Below are positions 1 through 8,321 of a stretch of DNA of 64,000 bases, in pieces. The notes under the pieces are model-generated. The model did not search any database and was not told the origin of the DNA. It saw only the letters and a program-made list of their open reading frames with translations. The DNA comes from Bernardetia sp042180575 (lineage in GTDB: Bacteria; Bacteroidota; Bacteroidia; Cytophagales; Bernardetiaceae). Position numbers and translations under genes: made by a program. The DNA is taken from NCBI RefSeq assembly GCF_042180575.1, contig NZ_CP170094.1, positions 3,472,001-3,536,000 of the forward strand, given 5' to 3'. How positions within the stretch are numbered: the stretch's first letter is position 1; every line of letters begins with the position of its first letter.

Positions 1-349
1 TGTACTTCTTTATGAAAAGAAACAGGTATTGTATATTCTCCAAGCATTTTGAGGTTGTTTTGGCATCGTGATATTTCTATGATCGTTGATTTTCGTGTTT
101 TGTCTAACTCTATCCTAATTCCTCTTCTTCTATAATTTGGATGAACAACAAGACTACTCCAATATACAAAAGGTCTTTCAAGTGGTATCAAGGAACTATA
201 ATCTTCAAATTCACCAACCATTTGGGTATAGAGTTTTAATTTATATGTTCTGACTGTTCAGAATTTTCATAAGCAATTACTCGCAAATTATAAATTTCTT
301 GAAGTTGTGATTTATCTGAAAGTAACCTTATTTTTAATTTGCTATTCAT
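1..349 (-). pseudogene. GNAT-family acetyltransferase, partial and frameshifted
   Basis: Reading from an ATG at 349, the first frame gives about 37 codons (MNSKLKIRLLS...) and stops at 236-238. The neighbouring frame takes over at once (KLYTQMVGEFEDY...) and stays open to the window edge. The second frame carries VHPNYRRRGI, which matches the acetyl-CoA binding motif A of GNAT N-acetyltransferases (V-HP-x-YR-R-x-G-I). A one-base frameshift in an A/T run near 236-242 therefore splits an otherwise plausible gene. The 3' end lies outside the window, so the substrate cannot be guessed. It could be a true pseudogene or a sequencing error; the motif makes the family call fair. Confidence 0.6.
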
Positions 350-364
350 TTTAATTCTCAAAGT

Positions 365-1282
365 TTAATATGTCCATAGAAAAGCCTCAAATTCAATCAG
401 TTTTTCGTGGTATTGCATACACCTACTAGCAGCTTTCTTTTTATTTTCATATTGGTCTTCAAAAGACTCATCTTTAAAATTATCATACTTTACGATATAC
501 CCATGAAAAAAACGAGAGTCAATCAGCGTTTCTAAATTAGGAATATGTCCGTTGCTTTTTGTGGATTCAATAACTACATAATCTTCTTTGAGTGGACGAT
601 ATAATTTTTCAATAATTTCTTTATACGAAAAGGAAACTACTTTTTTTGTAAATCTATCTTTATTTGCAGGAAGAATAAGTGTAAAAGCAATCACATCATG
701 AACCATTCTTGAATGTTGAATATCCAAAATATAATCTTCCTTTATTTCTAAAACAGAAAGTTCTGAAAAGTCTATTAGTTTTTGTGTTGAATCTATCTTA
801 TTAAAATTATCAGAATCAAAGGCAAAGCTAGTTGTTTCATTTTCAAAATTTGTATCAGAATTAATCTCAAAATTCTCTTCTGCTTTTAGGCTTTCCAAAA
901 GTTCATCTTTTGACAAAATATTTTCTAGTTTATCATCTTTATATGCTGTAATTTTTCCATTTAGAGCATTTTCTATCAAAAACGTAGATAATTCATGACC
1001 AGCATACCAAAGAGGTAAATTTGCCTTTTGATGAAAAGAAACCTGCAACCAAAGCGATTTTTGGAAAGCAATATGTGATTTTGGAATGGGATGTAAAGAA
1101 AATGGATTTATTTCATCCTGTATTTTACCTTGAGTAATTTTTTGAGATCTTTCAGTTTGGATATTTTGCTCATTTGGACTTATTTCTGGACTTAGTGCGC
1201 TTTGTGCCAAACAAAAATTACTTGTACTCACAAAAAGTAAGACAAGTAATAAAGTAAAAGAAATATAAAATAGCTTTTTCAT
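365..1282 (-). CDS. GldN/PorN-family type IX secretion protein, paralogue 1
   Basis: GldN (PorN) is a periplasmic partner of the GldK ring of the type IX secretion and gliding machinery. This protein has a cleavable signal peptide (MKKLFYISFTLLLVLLFVS, cut near CLAQ). The body has the GldN layout: an early SLW segment followed by a xxKxNxPL stretch, a long middle part, a 'D...SRM..D.....LILPA' core and the family-typical C-terminal end EFEAFLWTY. An in-frame ATG also exists at 1303, but only three bases separate it from a palindromic repeat, and the ATG at 1282 gives the better signal peptide. It is the most diverged of three tandem homologues on this strand; gldK, gldL and gldM are not in the window. 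The family call is good. Whether it is the essential GldN or an accessory GldO-like copy is unknown. Confidence 0.7.
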   Translation of the reverse strand: MKKLFYISFTLLLVLLFVSTSNFCLAQSALSPEISPNEQNIQTERSQKITQGKIQDEINPFSLHPIPKSHIAFQKSLWLQVSFHQKANLPLWYAGHELSTFLIENALNGKITAYKDDKLENILSKDELLESLKAEENFEINSDTNFENETTSFAFDSDNFNKIDSTQKLIDFSELSVLEIKEDYILDIQHSRMVHDVIAFTLILPANKDRFTKKVVSFSYKEIIEKLYRPLKEDYVVIESTKSNGHIPNLETLIDSRFFHGYIVKYDNFKDESFEDQYENKKKAASRCMQYHEKLIEFEAFLWTY

Positions 1283-1306
1283 AATTGGTTGTTGTTGTAT
1301 CAAAAC

Positions 1307-1340
1307 AGCCCCTAAGAGTTTTCAAAACCCCTTAGGGGCT
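1307..1340. repeat. CCCTAAGGG-type palindrome, copy 1
   Basis: A 34-base near-perfect inverted repeat with arms AGCCCCTAAG and CTTAGGGGCT around a GTTTTCAAAAC centre. It lies between two GldN paralogues, just upstream of the start of the first and just downstream of the stop of the second. The same word (CCTAAGGG, TTTC, AAACCC, TTAGGG) recurs at 43540-43572 and 46841-46887. It may act as an attenuator or terminator on the minus strand, but there is no clear T-run after it. Confidence 0.7.
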
Positions 1341-1358
1341 AAAATAAAATCTAAAATT

Positions 1359-2243
1359 CTAGTTTTCCCACAAATTGCTCTCATATTCTATCATATTAGC
1401 TTGATAGTTTTGGGAAGCCAAAAGTGCCTCATGCTCATTATTGTACATATCCATAATATGCTCATCTTGTCCGTTGGCATATTTGATAAGTGTTCCATTT
1501 GCAAGCATCAAATCAAAGGCTTCTTCTAAGTTTCGGTGAGCTTGATTGTTTCTTTCATTGTAATAAATAGCTGAAGGATTATCTCTGAAAAGATTTTGTA
1601 CTAATTCTTTGTAAGAAAATGTAGCAACTATTTTTTCAAGACCTGTTTGAGGATTCATTTCAGCAGGAATAATAATACTAATCGTTTGAATATCATTTAT
1701 CATTCGGCTGCGAGTTTTATCAAAAAGGATATTTGTTTTGATTTCTAATAAGTAAAGTTGATTAGCATAAAATTCTTGTGCAGTAACTCCCATAGCTTCA
1801 TCTTCTATTCCCCAAGTTGCATCACCATCCCATACATCATTTTGTTGATTAAAAATATCGGCTTCTATTCCGTCATACTGTATATCTTCACTAGGAATCT
1901 GAATATTACTCAAAAAGTCCTCTTGACTCATACGAGTTTTTAAAGAATCATTTTGATACGGACGAATAATTCCGAGCTTCACAGCATCAATAATAACTCC
2001 TGTAATTTCGTTTCCTGTTGCAAAAAATGGACGGTTTTGCTTTTGTTTTAACGAAATTCTGTGCCAAAGACTTTTTTGATACATAATATGAGATTCGTGA
2101 ATAGGGCGAACCGAATTATGATTGTAGCCATCATTGGCATAATTTCCATATTCTTGGGCATTCGAAAATGAAGTGGTAAAAAGAGAAGAAAATAAAGACA
2201 CAGAAAGTCCAGCCCACAAAATTGCTCTTGTTGATTTTTTCAT
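1359..2243 (-). CDS. GldN/PorN-family type IX secretion protein, paralogue 2
   Basis: 294 residues with an N-terminal signal peptide (cleavage near SNAQ). The conserved layout is clear: HESHIMYQKSLWHRISLKQK, then NRPFF, then a GI-x-PYQNDSL segment, an acidic variable middle (about 115-160), the core 'DKTRSRMINDIQTISIIIPAEM', 'FSYKELVQNLFRDN' and the end MIEYESNLWEN. GldN proteins share this W-x-R ... N-x-P ... Y-x-D ... E-x-x-LW order and normally run about 280-350 residues. This is the best preserved of the three tandem copies and the likeliest functional one. It is very similar to the copy upstream at 2350-3250, which points to a recent duplication. The palindromic repeat at 1307-1340 follows its stop. 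Confidence 0.75.
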   Translation of the reverse strand: MKKSTRAILWAGLSVSLFSSLFTTSFSNAQEYGNYANDGYNHNSVRPIHESHIMYQKSLWHRISLKQKQNRPFFATGNEITGVIIDAVKLGIIRPYQNDSLKTRMSQEDFLSNIQIPSEDIQYDGIEADIFNQQNDVWDGDATWGIEDEAMGVTAQEFYANQLYLLEIKTNILFDKTRSRMINDIQTISIIIPAEMNPQTGLEKIVATFSYKELVQNLFRDNPSAIYYNERNNQAHRNLEEAFDLMLANGTLIKYANGQDEHIMDMYNNEHEALLASQNYQANMIEYESNLWEN

Positions 2244-2349
2244 TGCTATAAAAGTTAATTTGTTTTGTTGATTATACCCTTATAACGGATGTTCTTTGTT
2301 TTATTGTATCGAAATTTTAATTCTGACAAAAATAGTAGAAATTTATTTT

Positions 2350-3250
2350 TCAATTTTCCCATACATTGCTTTCATATTCTATCATAGTAGCTTCATAATT
2401 CTGCGCCATCAATAGAGCTTGATTGTAGTCTTCATAAATATCTATGATATGCTCATCTTGTCCGTTGGCATATTTTATAAGTCTTCCACCCAATAGCATC
2501 AAATCAAAGGCTTCTTCTAGGTTTCGGTGAGCTTGATTGTTTCTCTGATTGTAATAAATAGCTGAAGAATTATCTCTGAAAAGATTTTGAACAAGTTCTT
2601 TATATGAAAATGTAGCAATCGTTTTTTCAAGTCCTGTTTCTGTTCATTTCAGCAGGAAGAATAATGCTAATGGTTTGAATGTCATGTATCATTCTGCTAC
2701 GTTTTTTATCAAAAAAAGTAATTGTCTTGGTTTCTAGTAGGTAGCACTGCTTAGCTTGATATTCAGTTGAAATAACTTTATTCTCTTGGTTTATTTTATT
2801 TTTCGAATCTATACTATCTTCCGTACTCCAATTCTTTGTCTTAAAACCTGTCCAACAACTCATCATTAGTTCTTCTTCTGTCAAATTTAATTCTTCATAA
2901 TGTAGATTTTCTAAAAATTCTTCTAAAGAAAGATAAGTGGTTAAAGAATCATTTTGATAAGGCTGAATGATTCCTAACTTAACAGCATCAATCATGAGTT
3001 TTGTAATTTCGTTTCCTTTTACAAAAAAAGGTTGATTTTGTTTTTCTTTTAATGAACTTCTTCGCCAAACTGTTTTTTGATAGGAAATATGATTTTCATA
3101 GACTTTATTTTGATTAAAATGCTGATTTGAAGAATCAGAAACTGTTTGAGCTTTTACTGAAGAAGAAAGTAAAAAAGAAAAAACGAGTATAAAAATAAGC
3201 AAAACACAAGAAATAATAGAAGTAGAAAGTTTCATGAAAATAGAAATCAA
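2350..3250 (-). pseudogene. GldN/PorN-family paralogue 3, frameshifted
   Basis: The first 207 codons read through to a stop at 2627 just after the core 'SIILPAEMN'. The missing C-terminal third is present in another frame from about 2635 down to 2350 (TGLEKTIATFSYKEL ... YESNVWEN). Compared with paralogue 2 (PAEMNPQTGLEK), the spacer between AEMN and TGLEK is four bases instead of six, so a 2-bp deletion explains the break. The lost segment still has intact codons and near-identity to paralogue 2, so the damage is recent. A signal peptide is present (cleavage near VKAQ). Either this is a fresh pseudogene or a truncated 207-residue GldN-like protein is made. Confidence 0.75.
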
Positions 3251-3326
3251 AAATTAGAAAAAAAAGGCGAATCAATTTTAATAACGAATGATTATTTCTT
3301 TAGTATAGGTTCTTATTCTTTCTACA

Positions 3327-3371
3327 AAAAAACACCTAACCTAGGTATATTCTAGTGGTTAGGTGTTTTCA
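3327..3371 (-). terminator. Rho-independent terminator
   Basis: A 13-bp perfect stem (AAAACACCTAACC at 3329-3341 with GGTTAGGTGTTTT at 3357-3369) around a 15-base loop. Read on the minus strand it ends in a T-run. It lies 26 bases past the stop of the gene at 3395-3796 and separates it from the GldN cluster. Confidence 0.75.
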
Positions 3372-3394
3372 ATATTTCGCTTTTTAATTTCTAT

Positions 3395-3796
3395 TTATTC
3401 AACAGGAATAGTCTGATTAATAATTGGCAAAATAGCGTTATGTAAATAAGTTCCTTTCAAGAATGAAAATAATGCCCCACGAGTAGTAGAGATTGCAAGT
3501 TCATTCAAATCTAAAATTACATCAGTTGGCATATTATTTTTGCTATTGGCTGTATCGACATGTTTTGCTAAATCTTCTACTTTAAAAACAGTGTTTGTTT
3601 TGAATTTAGAAAGCAAATGTTCTTTTTCATTTGAGAAAATAGAGATAGTAGTAACTACTATAAAAATTTCATCATCCGTATTCCAACGGTGTTCGATATT
3701 AACATCAAATTGAAATATAATTTCTTTAGGAAGATTTTGACTAGGGGCAACTAAATTTGATTCTAAAATATCTAAGGCTACGATTCTGAATTGCAT
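3395..3796 (-). CDS. Hypothetical protein, possibly SecB-like fold
   Basis: 133 residues with no signal peptide or membrane segment, so probably cytoplasmic. The pattern alternates beta strands (IIFQFDVNIEHRW, EIFIVVTTISIFSNE) and ends with a helical piece 'ISTTRGALFSF' followed by 'AILPIINQTIPVE'. Strand-strand-helix followed by 'TRG...LPIIN' faintly recalls SecB-like proteins of Bacteroidota, but I cannot establish homology by eye. It is a single-gene transcript with its own terminator at 3327-3371. The gene itself looks real, with good coding composition; the function is unassigned. Confidence 0.6.
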   Translation of the reverse strand: MQFRIVALDILESNLVAPSQNLPKEIIFQFDVNIEHRWNTDDEIFIVVTTISIFSNEKEHLLSKFKTNTVFKVEDLAKHVDTANSKNNMPTDVILDLNELAISTTRGALFSFLKGTYLHNAILPIINQTIPVE

Positions 3797-3898
3797 AGGT
3801 GTTTGTTTATTGACTTGTAAAAATATTTCTACAAAATTACTTGTTTTCTATTTCCTATAAAAATAGCAGCAACTAAAAATCTAAATTTTGACTGTTTT

Positions 3899-4711
3899 TT
3901 AATGTATAAACTCCTTATAAAGAATAAAAAAGGCAATTACCAAGACCATATAACCAAAAATCTGTTTGAGTTTTGCAGCAGGAACATATTTACAAAAATG
4001 AGTTCCAAGTAAAATTCCTACAATGGTAAAGCTTGTAAAGGGAAGAAGAAAACGCCAGTCTATATCGTGCTGCTGCCAATCGCCCAAAAAGCCCAAAAGT
4101 GAATTAATAGCAATAATAAAAAGTGATGTAGCAATCGCTTCCTTCATCGGAATACGAGCCAAAAAAACCAACGAGGGAACAATCAAAAAACCACCTCCAG
4201 CACCCACCAAACCAGCAATCAGCCCCACCAAAGTAGCATCCAAAATCAAAACGGGAACATTTAGAGCTTTATTAGAAACAGCCTTCGGAATGTGAGATTG
4301 TTCTTGTTGCTTTGTTCCTTTTCGAATCATTATGGTAGAAGAAATCAGCATTACAATAGCAAAAAAGACAACAATAGCTGCATTTTTGGTAAGAATAAAA
4401 TAATCAAAAGTCAAAAACGGATCAGGTAAAGCAGGTACAATATAAGCACGAGTCAAATAAACCATAACCAACGAAGGCGCACCAAAAATGAGAGCAATTT
4501 TAAGATTAACCAAACTTTGTTGAAAATACCTATATGCTCCCACAAGCGCAGCAGCACCCACCACAAAAAGCGAATAACCAGTCGCAATTACAGCCTCAAT
4601 ATTTAAAATGTAAACAAAAATAGGAACAGCCAAAATTGAACCTCCACCACCTAACAATCCCATCGTAAAACCTACAACAATCGCAATCAAAAAACCTAAA
4701 ATTTCTTCCAT
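3899..4711 (-). CDS. TauE/SafE (DUF81) family membrane permease
   Basis: 270 residues, about eight transmembrane helices in two halves. Each half opens with the glycine-rich family signature: GFTMGLLGGGGSILAVP (about 15-31) and GLIAGLVGAGGGFLIVP (about 162-178). This internal repeat is the hallmark of TauE/SafE proteins, which export or import sulfur oxyanions or organosulfonates across the inner membrane. No sulfur-metabolism gene sits beside it, so the substrate is unknown. It is transcribed away from the sigma factor gene at 5066, and the two genes share the 354-bp spacer. Confidence 0.85.
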   Translation of the reverse strand: MEEILGFLIAIVVGFTMGLLGGGGSILAVPIFVYILNIEAVIATGYSLFVVGAAALVGAYRYFQQSLVNLKIALIFGAPSLVMVYLTRAYIVPALPDPFLTFDYFILTKNAAIVVFFAIVMLISSTIMIRKGTKQQEQSHIPKAVSNKALNVPVLILDATLVGLIAGLVGAGGGFLIVPSLVFLARIPMKEAIATSLFIIAINSLLGFLGDWQQHDIDWRFLLPFTSFTIVGILLGTHFCKYVPAAKLKQIFGYMVLVIAFFILYKEFIH

Positions 4712-4892
4712 CTGTTACTAAATTTGTTTTCTTCTTATTTTTTATTGTATTTTTTTTATAAAAATACTTCTTTTACTTATTTATGAATAGGCAATTTAGT
4801 TAATTCAAATTCAAGCCCAAAAATTGTTAAAAATAAGAGTGATTTTAACTTTATGATAAAATGACAAAACCTCTTTTTTTTGCTTTTATCTT

Positions 4893-4930
4893 TAAAAGTC
4901 TTTACACATTGTATTTTTGTTTGTCTAATC
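4893..4930 (+). promoter_or_regulatory. Putative ECF sigma promoter upstream of the sigma gene
   Basis: The run AAAAGTCTTTACACATTG, nine variable bases, then TTGTCTAA. The identical two blocks at identical spacing recur at 5968-6002 in front of the next gene. GTCTAA is a common kind of ECF -10 element. CTTTACA, 16 bases upstream of it, is the likely -35. The start codon of the sigma gene is about 135 bases downstream. Autoregulation is inferred from the repeat. Confidence 0.65.
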
Positions 4931-5065
4931 GTATAAGTCAGATGTATTGTCCTTATCTTAGGTTTGTTACAAATTATTAAAAAATAATATCCTACTCAAC
5001 CATTCCAAACCGAAAATACTGGTCTATATAATTTATCTTTTCAATTATTATAAAATAAAAAAACA

Positions 5066-5941
5066 ATGAATCCATTTACACAAACCTACTCTTCTGATAG
5101 TTCTGATAACGAACTTATTGAACAAATTTTGCAAGGAAGTAAAGTCGCTTTGACAAACCTTATCGAAAGACACCAACCTTTTATTTATAACCTTGCGTGG
5201 AAATTGACAGGAAACGATGCTGATGCCGAAGACCTTACACAAGAAGCATTAATTAAAATTATCTCTAATTTGGGTACTTTCAAACAGGAGAGTCTTTTTC
5301 GTACTTGGGCATATCGCATTATCAAAAATCATTTTCTCAATGAAAGAAAAAAGCTCTCCAATCAGTTTGCGAGTAACTTTGACGAATTAGGTCATCTTCT
5401 TGATAATTCGCCTAGTGTTGATTTGTCTGAAAACGAAAAAGCAGAAAAAATAGAACTTATTCGGGAAGTACATCCGCAATGTCTATCAGGAATGCTACTC
5501 TGTCTGACCAAAGAACAACGTATGATTTATATTATTGGGGAAATATTTGGAACTGACCACACAATTGGTTCTGAAGTAATGGAAATTAGTAAAGATAATT
5601 ACCGAATGAAACTCAGTAAGGCTCGCAAAGATTTGTATAATTTTATGCAAAATAAATGTGGACTAGTCAATAAAGCAAACCCATGCAGATGCCACAAAAA
5701 AGTAACTTTTGCTTCTGAAAATGGACTGGTAGATGCCAAAAATCTACTTTTCAATAAAAAAGAATATTCTACCTTCAAAGCAGAGTTAGAACTTGATGCT
5801 AATTTTTTGGTCGATGAATCTGAATTAAAAATAGCTGAACTACAACAAGACCATAGCTTCAAAACAACATTTGAAAAAAAGAACTTTATCCTCAAAATTT
5901 TAGATGATGTACAATGGAAAAATAAATTAAATCTGAATTAA
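5066..5941 (+). CDS. ECF RNA polymerase sigma factor with Cys-rich C-terminal extension
   Basis: Region 2 is clear: LIERHQPFIYNLAWKLTGN, then DAEDLTQEALIKI, then FRTWAYRIIKNHFLNERKK (about 35-95). Region 4 follows at about 135-190 (LTKEQRMIYIIGEIF ... KLSKARKDLYNFM). At 291 residues it is about 100 longer than a basic ECF factor. The extra tail starts with NKCGLVNKANPCRCHKK (about 196-212), whose C-x8-C-x-C-H spacing suggests a metal or redox centre. No anti-sigma gene sits next to it, so the tail may do the sensing, as the Cys-rich tail does in CorE-type sigma factors; that link is inference. A motif shared with the following operon suggests it activates itself and that operon. Confidence 0.85.
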   Translation: MNPFTQTYSSDSSDNELIEQILQGSKVALTNLIERHQPFIYNLAWKLTGNDADAEDLTQEALIKIISNLGTFKQESLFRTWAYRIIKNHFLNERKKLSNQFASNFDELGHLLDNSPSVDLSENEKAEKIELIREVHPQCLSGMLLCLTKEQRMIYIIGEIFGTDHTIGSEVMEISKDNYRMKLSKARKDLYNFMQNKCGLVNKANPCRCHKKVTFASENGLVDAKNLLFNKKEYSTFKAELELDANFLVDESELKIAELQQDHSFKTTFEKKNFILKILDDVQWKNKLNLN

Positions 5942-5966
5942 TTTTAATTAATTTCGTTTTTTTTTC

Positions 5967-6004
5967 AAAAAGTCTTTACACATTGATACATCGGTTGTCT
6001 AACC
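5967..6004 (+). promoter_or_regulatory. Putative ECF sigma promoter of the membrane-protein operon
   Basis: Second copy of AAAAGTCTTTACACATTG-N9-TTGTCTAA, here 65 bases before the ATG at 6067. All 26 fixed positions match the copy at 4893-4930, while the nine spacer bases differ at most positions. That contrast is what a pair of promoter elements would show. Confidence 0.65.
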
Positions 6005-6066
6005 AATAAAAAAGGGTTCAAAACTCCCTGTTTTAGAATCATCTGTATCAAAAAAATGTAAAAGAC

Positions 6067-6510
6067 ATGTCAAATTTTAAAAACCCACTTGATAAAAACT
6101 TGCCCAAAACAATTCGAATTGGTGTTTGGGCAAGTTATCTGTCTGCCTTTATGCTTATTGGTATTGGTATTTTTTGGATAGCACATCCTGCTGCTTCTGA
6201 AGGTTCGTTTTCTATCACTCCTGATTCGGACGCAGCCATTTCATTTGCCAAAATTACGGCTATTTTTAAAGCTGTTGGAGATATAATTCCACCTATTTTT
6301 GTTTTGCTTGCACTTGGTTTGCATCAGTTTCGACTGGCTGGATATTTCCACGTTGTTACTTTGGTTTTTGTGATTGTAGTAGATATGATTACGTGGGCGA
6401 CCTTTGTTCCAGATGCTCAACTTACAGATGTTTTGCAACACGTTCCATTTGCGTTACCTATTATTATTGCTGCTTATTGTTTTTTAAAATCACCTTCAAA
6501 ACCAAACTAA
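6067..6510 (+). CDS. Four-helix membrane protein, first gene of the sigma-linked operon
   Basis: 147 residues with four predicted transmembrane helices (about 18-38, 57-78, 88-110, 122-140). The second-third helix region 'FKAVGDIIPPIFVLLALG' and a D in the third helix (VVDMITW) resemble small DUF4267-type proteins, but this is a weak call. It starts 65 bases after the shared ECF-like motif and is followed with one base of spacing by the DUF4345 gene, so it heads a transcript of small membrane proteins plus a dehydrogenase. Function is not known. Confidence 0.6.
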   Translation: MSNFKNPLDKNLPKTIRIGVWASYLSAFMLIGIGIFWIAHPAASEGSFSITPDSDAAISFAKITAIFKAVGDIIPPIFVLLALGLHQFRLAGYFHVVTLVFVIVVDMITWATFVPDAQLTDVLQHVPFALPIIIAAYCFLKSPSKPN

Positions 6511-6511
6511 T

Positions 6512-6875
6512 ATGCTTTTATTTATACGTATTTTTTTAATTCTCTATGGTGTCATTGCAGTAGGAACAGGATTTTTGGGCATGACAGGAGCTTATACTTC
6601 AACGTGAACCTATGGCTGATAATTCACACCGATTTATAGCTGCTATTTGGGCATCTCTGTCGCTTGCTTTTTTTTATGTGGCTTGGAGTCCATCCGAAAC
6701 GACACTTTTTCGATTTTTAATGATAGCTCTTTTTATTGGTGGCATTGTAAGGGCAGTAGCATTGATTAATTACCGTCCAACTCCTGTAATTATTGCTGTT
6801 ATTTTACTTGAACTGATACCGACTCCGATTATGTGGTGGATGCATAATAAACTAATCACTCAAGGTAGTCTTTAA
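6512..6875 (+). pseudogene. DUF4345-like membrane protein, frameshifted
   Basis: The ATG at 6512 opens MLLFIRIFLILYGVIAVGTG and runs into a TGA at 6605. From about 6600 the next frame continues with REPMADNSHRFIAAIWASL, a GG-x-VRAVALINYRP segment and a last helix, ending at 6875. The join (an N-terminal helix and a Gly-rich turn, then N-x-x-RF-x-AAIW, then the paired helices) is the DUF4345 layout. Removing one base near 6600 would give a single protein of about 120 residues. The second piece alone has an ATG at 6612 and could be read as an 87-residue gene, but it would lack the first helix. Confidence 0.6.
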
Positions 6876-6902
6876 TTTTTTTATCATATAAAAAACTCAA
6901 AA

Positions 6903-7667
6903 ATGAGAACTTCAAGACAAACCGTTTTAATTACAGGAGGAGGTTCAGGAATTGGACTTTCTCTCGCCAAAAAATTCTTAGAAAATGATAATACTGTTAT
7001 TATTACAGGACGAAATTTATCAAAATTAGAAGAAGTAAAAAAAGAATTTCCACAAATTCATATTTTTCAAAGCGACGTAACACAAGATGCAGAAGTAAGA
7101 ATGTTGGCTGACGATATACTTCAAAAATTTGAAGGTATTGATGTTTTGATAAATAATGCAGGAATAATGAATCTTTTAGATACAGGAAATGAAGAAAATG
7201 ATTTGGAAAAACAGTTTTCTGAAATTGAAATCAATTATAACTCTCCAATTCGTATGTTACATTATTTTTTACCTCAATTAAAAAAGAGCAAAAATGCTGT
7301 TTTGGTTAATGTTTCTTCTAGTTTGGCGTATGTTTCTTTTGCTCAAGCTCCTGTTTATTCAGGCACAAAAGCAGCCGTTCATTTTTGGACACAAGCTATC
7401 CGACCACAACTAAAACCACACAATATAAAAGTAATTGAACTTTTGCCTCCTGTTGTAGATACGCATTTAGCCAAAGAAGCCGACCTAACAGATGATAGTC
7501 TTAAACCGATGCCTACTGAAAAACTATCTGCTATTTTTTGGAAAGAATATTCAAAAGGAATAGAAGAAATTACTCCTGGAATTTCTACACAACTCAAATT
7601 TATAAGCCGATTAGCTCCTAAATTTGGTTTCAATCAACTTAATAAAGAACCTATACCTAAAAAATAA
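6903..7667 (+). CDS. Short-chain dehydrogenase/reductase (DltE-like)
   Basis: 254 residues of classical SDR. The N-terminal cofactor motif is TGGGSGIGLSLA (11-22), the NNAG motif is at about 84-87, the catalytic Ser lies in VNVSSSLAYVS and the catalytic pair is in 'YSGTKAAV' (Y-x3-K). RN after the second strand (GRNLSKL) suggests NADPH use. The whole chain, including 'LPPVVDTHLA', is the form annotated as DltE-like oxidoreductase in Bacteroidota. The substrate is unknown. It lies 27 bases after the DUF4345 gene and 11 before the next membrane protein, so it belongs to the sigma-linked operon. Confidence 0.88.
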   Translation: MRTSRQTVLITGGGSGIGLSLAKKFLENDNTVIITGRNLSKLEEVKKEFPQIHIFQSDVTQDAEVRMLADDILQKFEGIDVLINNAGIMNLLDTGNEENDLEKQFSEIEINYNSPIRMLHYFLPQLKKSKNAVLVNVSSSLAYVSFAQAPVYSGTKAAVHFWTQAIRPQLKPHNIKVIELLPPVVDTHLAKEADLTDDSLKPMPTEKLSAIFWKEYSKGIEEITPGISTQLKFISRLAPKFGFNQLNKEPIPKK

Positions 7668-7678
7668 ATCAGACAATT

Positions 7679-8149
7679 ATGAAAAAAATACTACCTGAAA
7701 TAGCTGTTTTGACCATTTTTGGTGCTTTAGGCATTTTACTAGCTATGGGCTTAGGATTTGGAATATTTTGGAAAACACTTGAGCCGATTACATTTATGAA
7801 TGTTTTTGCAGCCGAATTTCCTTATTTTATTTTGCCTACTGTCTTGATGCTTCAACCTGCCTTAATTTCGTCTATTGTCTTGTTTATTAGATTCAAAAAT
7901 GAAAAAGAAATTCGAAAAACTTGGCTTTATGTAATGAGTGGAATGATTGCAGCTTTCGTCATTACAAGTGCTTATCATCTGCCTGTCAATTTAGGTTTTA
8001 TTCAATTAAAATATACGGCAGAAGAAATTACGACACTACTAAATATTTGGCTTTTACTACATTGGGTGCGATTTGCTGCTGTATTTATGGCTGCTGTATT
8101 TGCTCTCAAAGGTTTCAAACAAATTAATCAAGTCGTTCAAAAAATATAA
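7679..8149 (+). CDS. DUF1772-like four-helix membrane protein
   Basis: 156 residues with four hydrophobic helices. An FW after the first helix, the pair of prolines in the second helix region, a 'YHLPVNL' turn and a late 'LLHWVRFAA' are typical of the DUF1772 / anthrone-oxygenase-like superfamily. Members of that superfamily are often found with oxidoreductases; the molecular role is mostly unproven. A homologue follows at 8154 with only four bases between them and shares the same landmarks (SLDPIEFM, YHLPMNL, LHWVR), so this is a tandem duplication within the operon. Confidence 0.65.
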   Translation: MKKILPEIAVLTIFGALGILLAMGLGFGIFWKTLEPITFMNVFAAEFPYFILPTVLMLQPALISSIVLFIRFKNEKEIRKTWLYVMSGMIAAFVITSAYHLPVNLGFIQLKYTAEEITTLLNIWLLLHWVRFAAVFMAAVFALKGFKQINQVVQKI

Positions 8150-8321
8150 AATTATGAAAAATACAATTTCAATCATTGCCATTCTTGGCATCGGAGCTTT
8201 TGCTGGAAATATGATAAATATAGGTTTTAGCCACGCTATGTACTGGCAATCGCTTGACCCAATAGAGTTTATGAAGTTTTTTAAAATCGATTTTCCACTA
8301 CTGTTACAACCTACAGCTGCT

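Noticed and set aside
95..102. A TTGTCTAA word near the window start, as a third sigma-dependent promoter
   Set aside because: The upstream block GTCTTTACACATTG is missing, and the site lies inside the GNAT gene.
1758..1943. A plus-strand frame opposite GldN paralogue 2
   Set aside because: Shadow of the GldN-family gene. It has no start context and the opposite strand is clearly coding.
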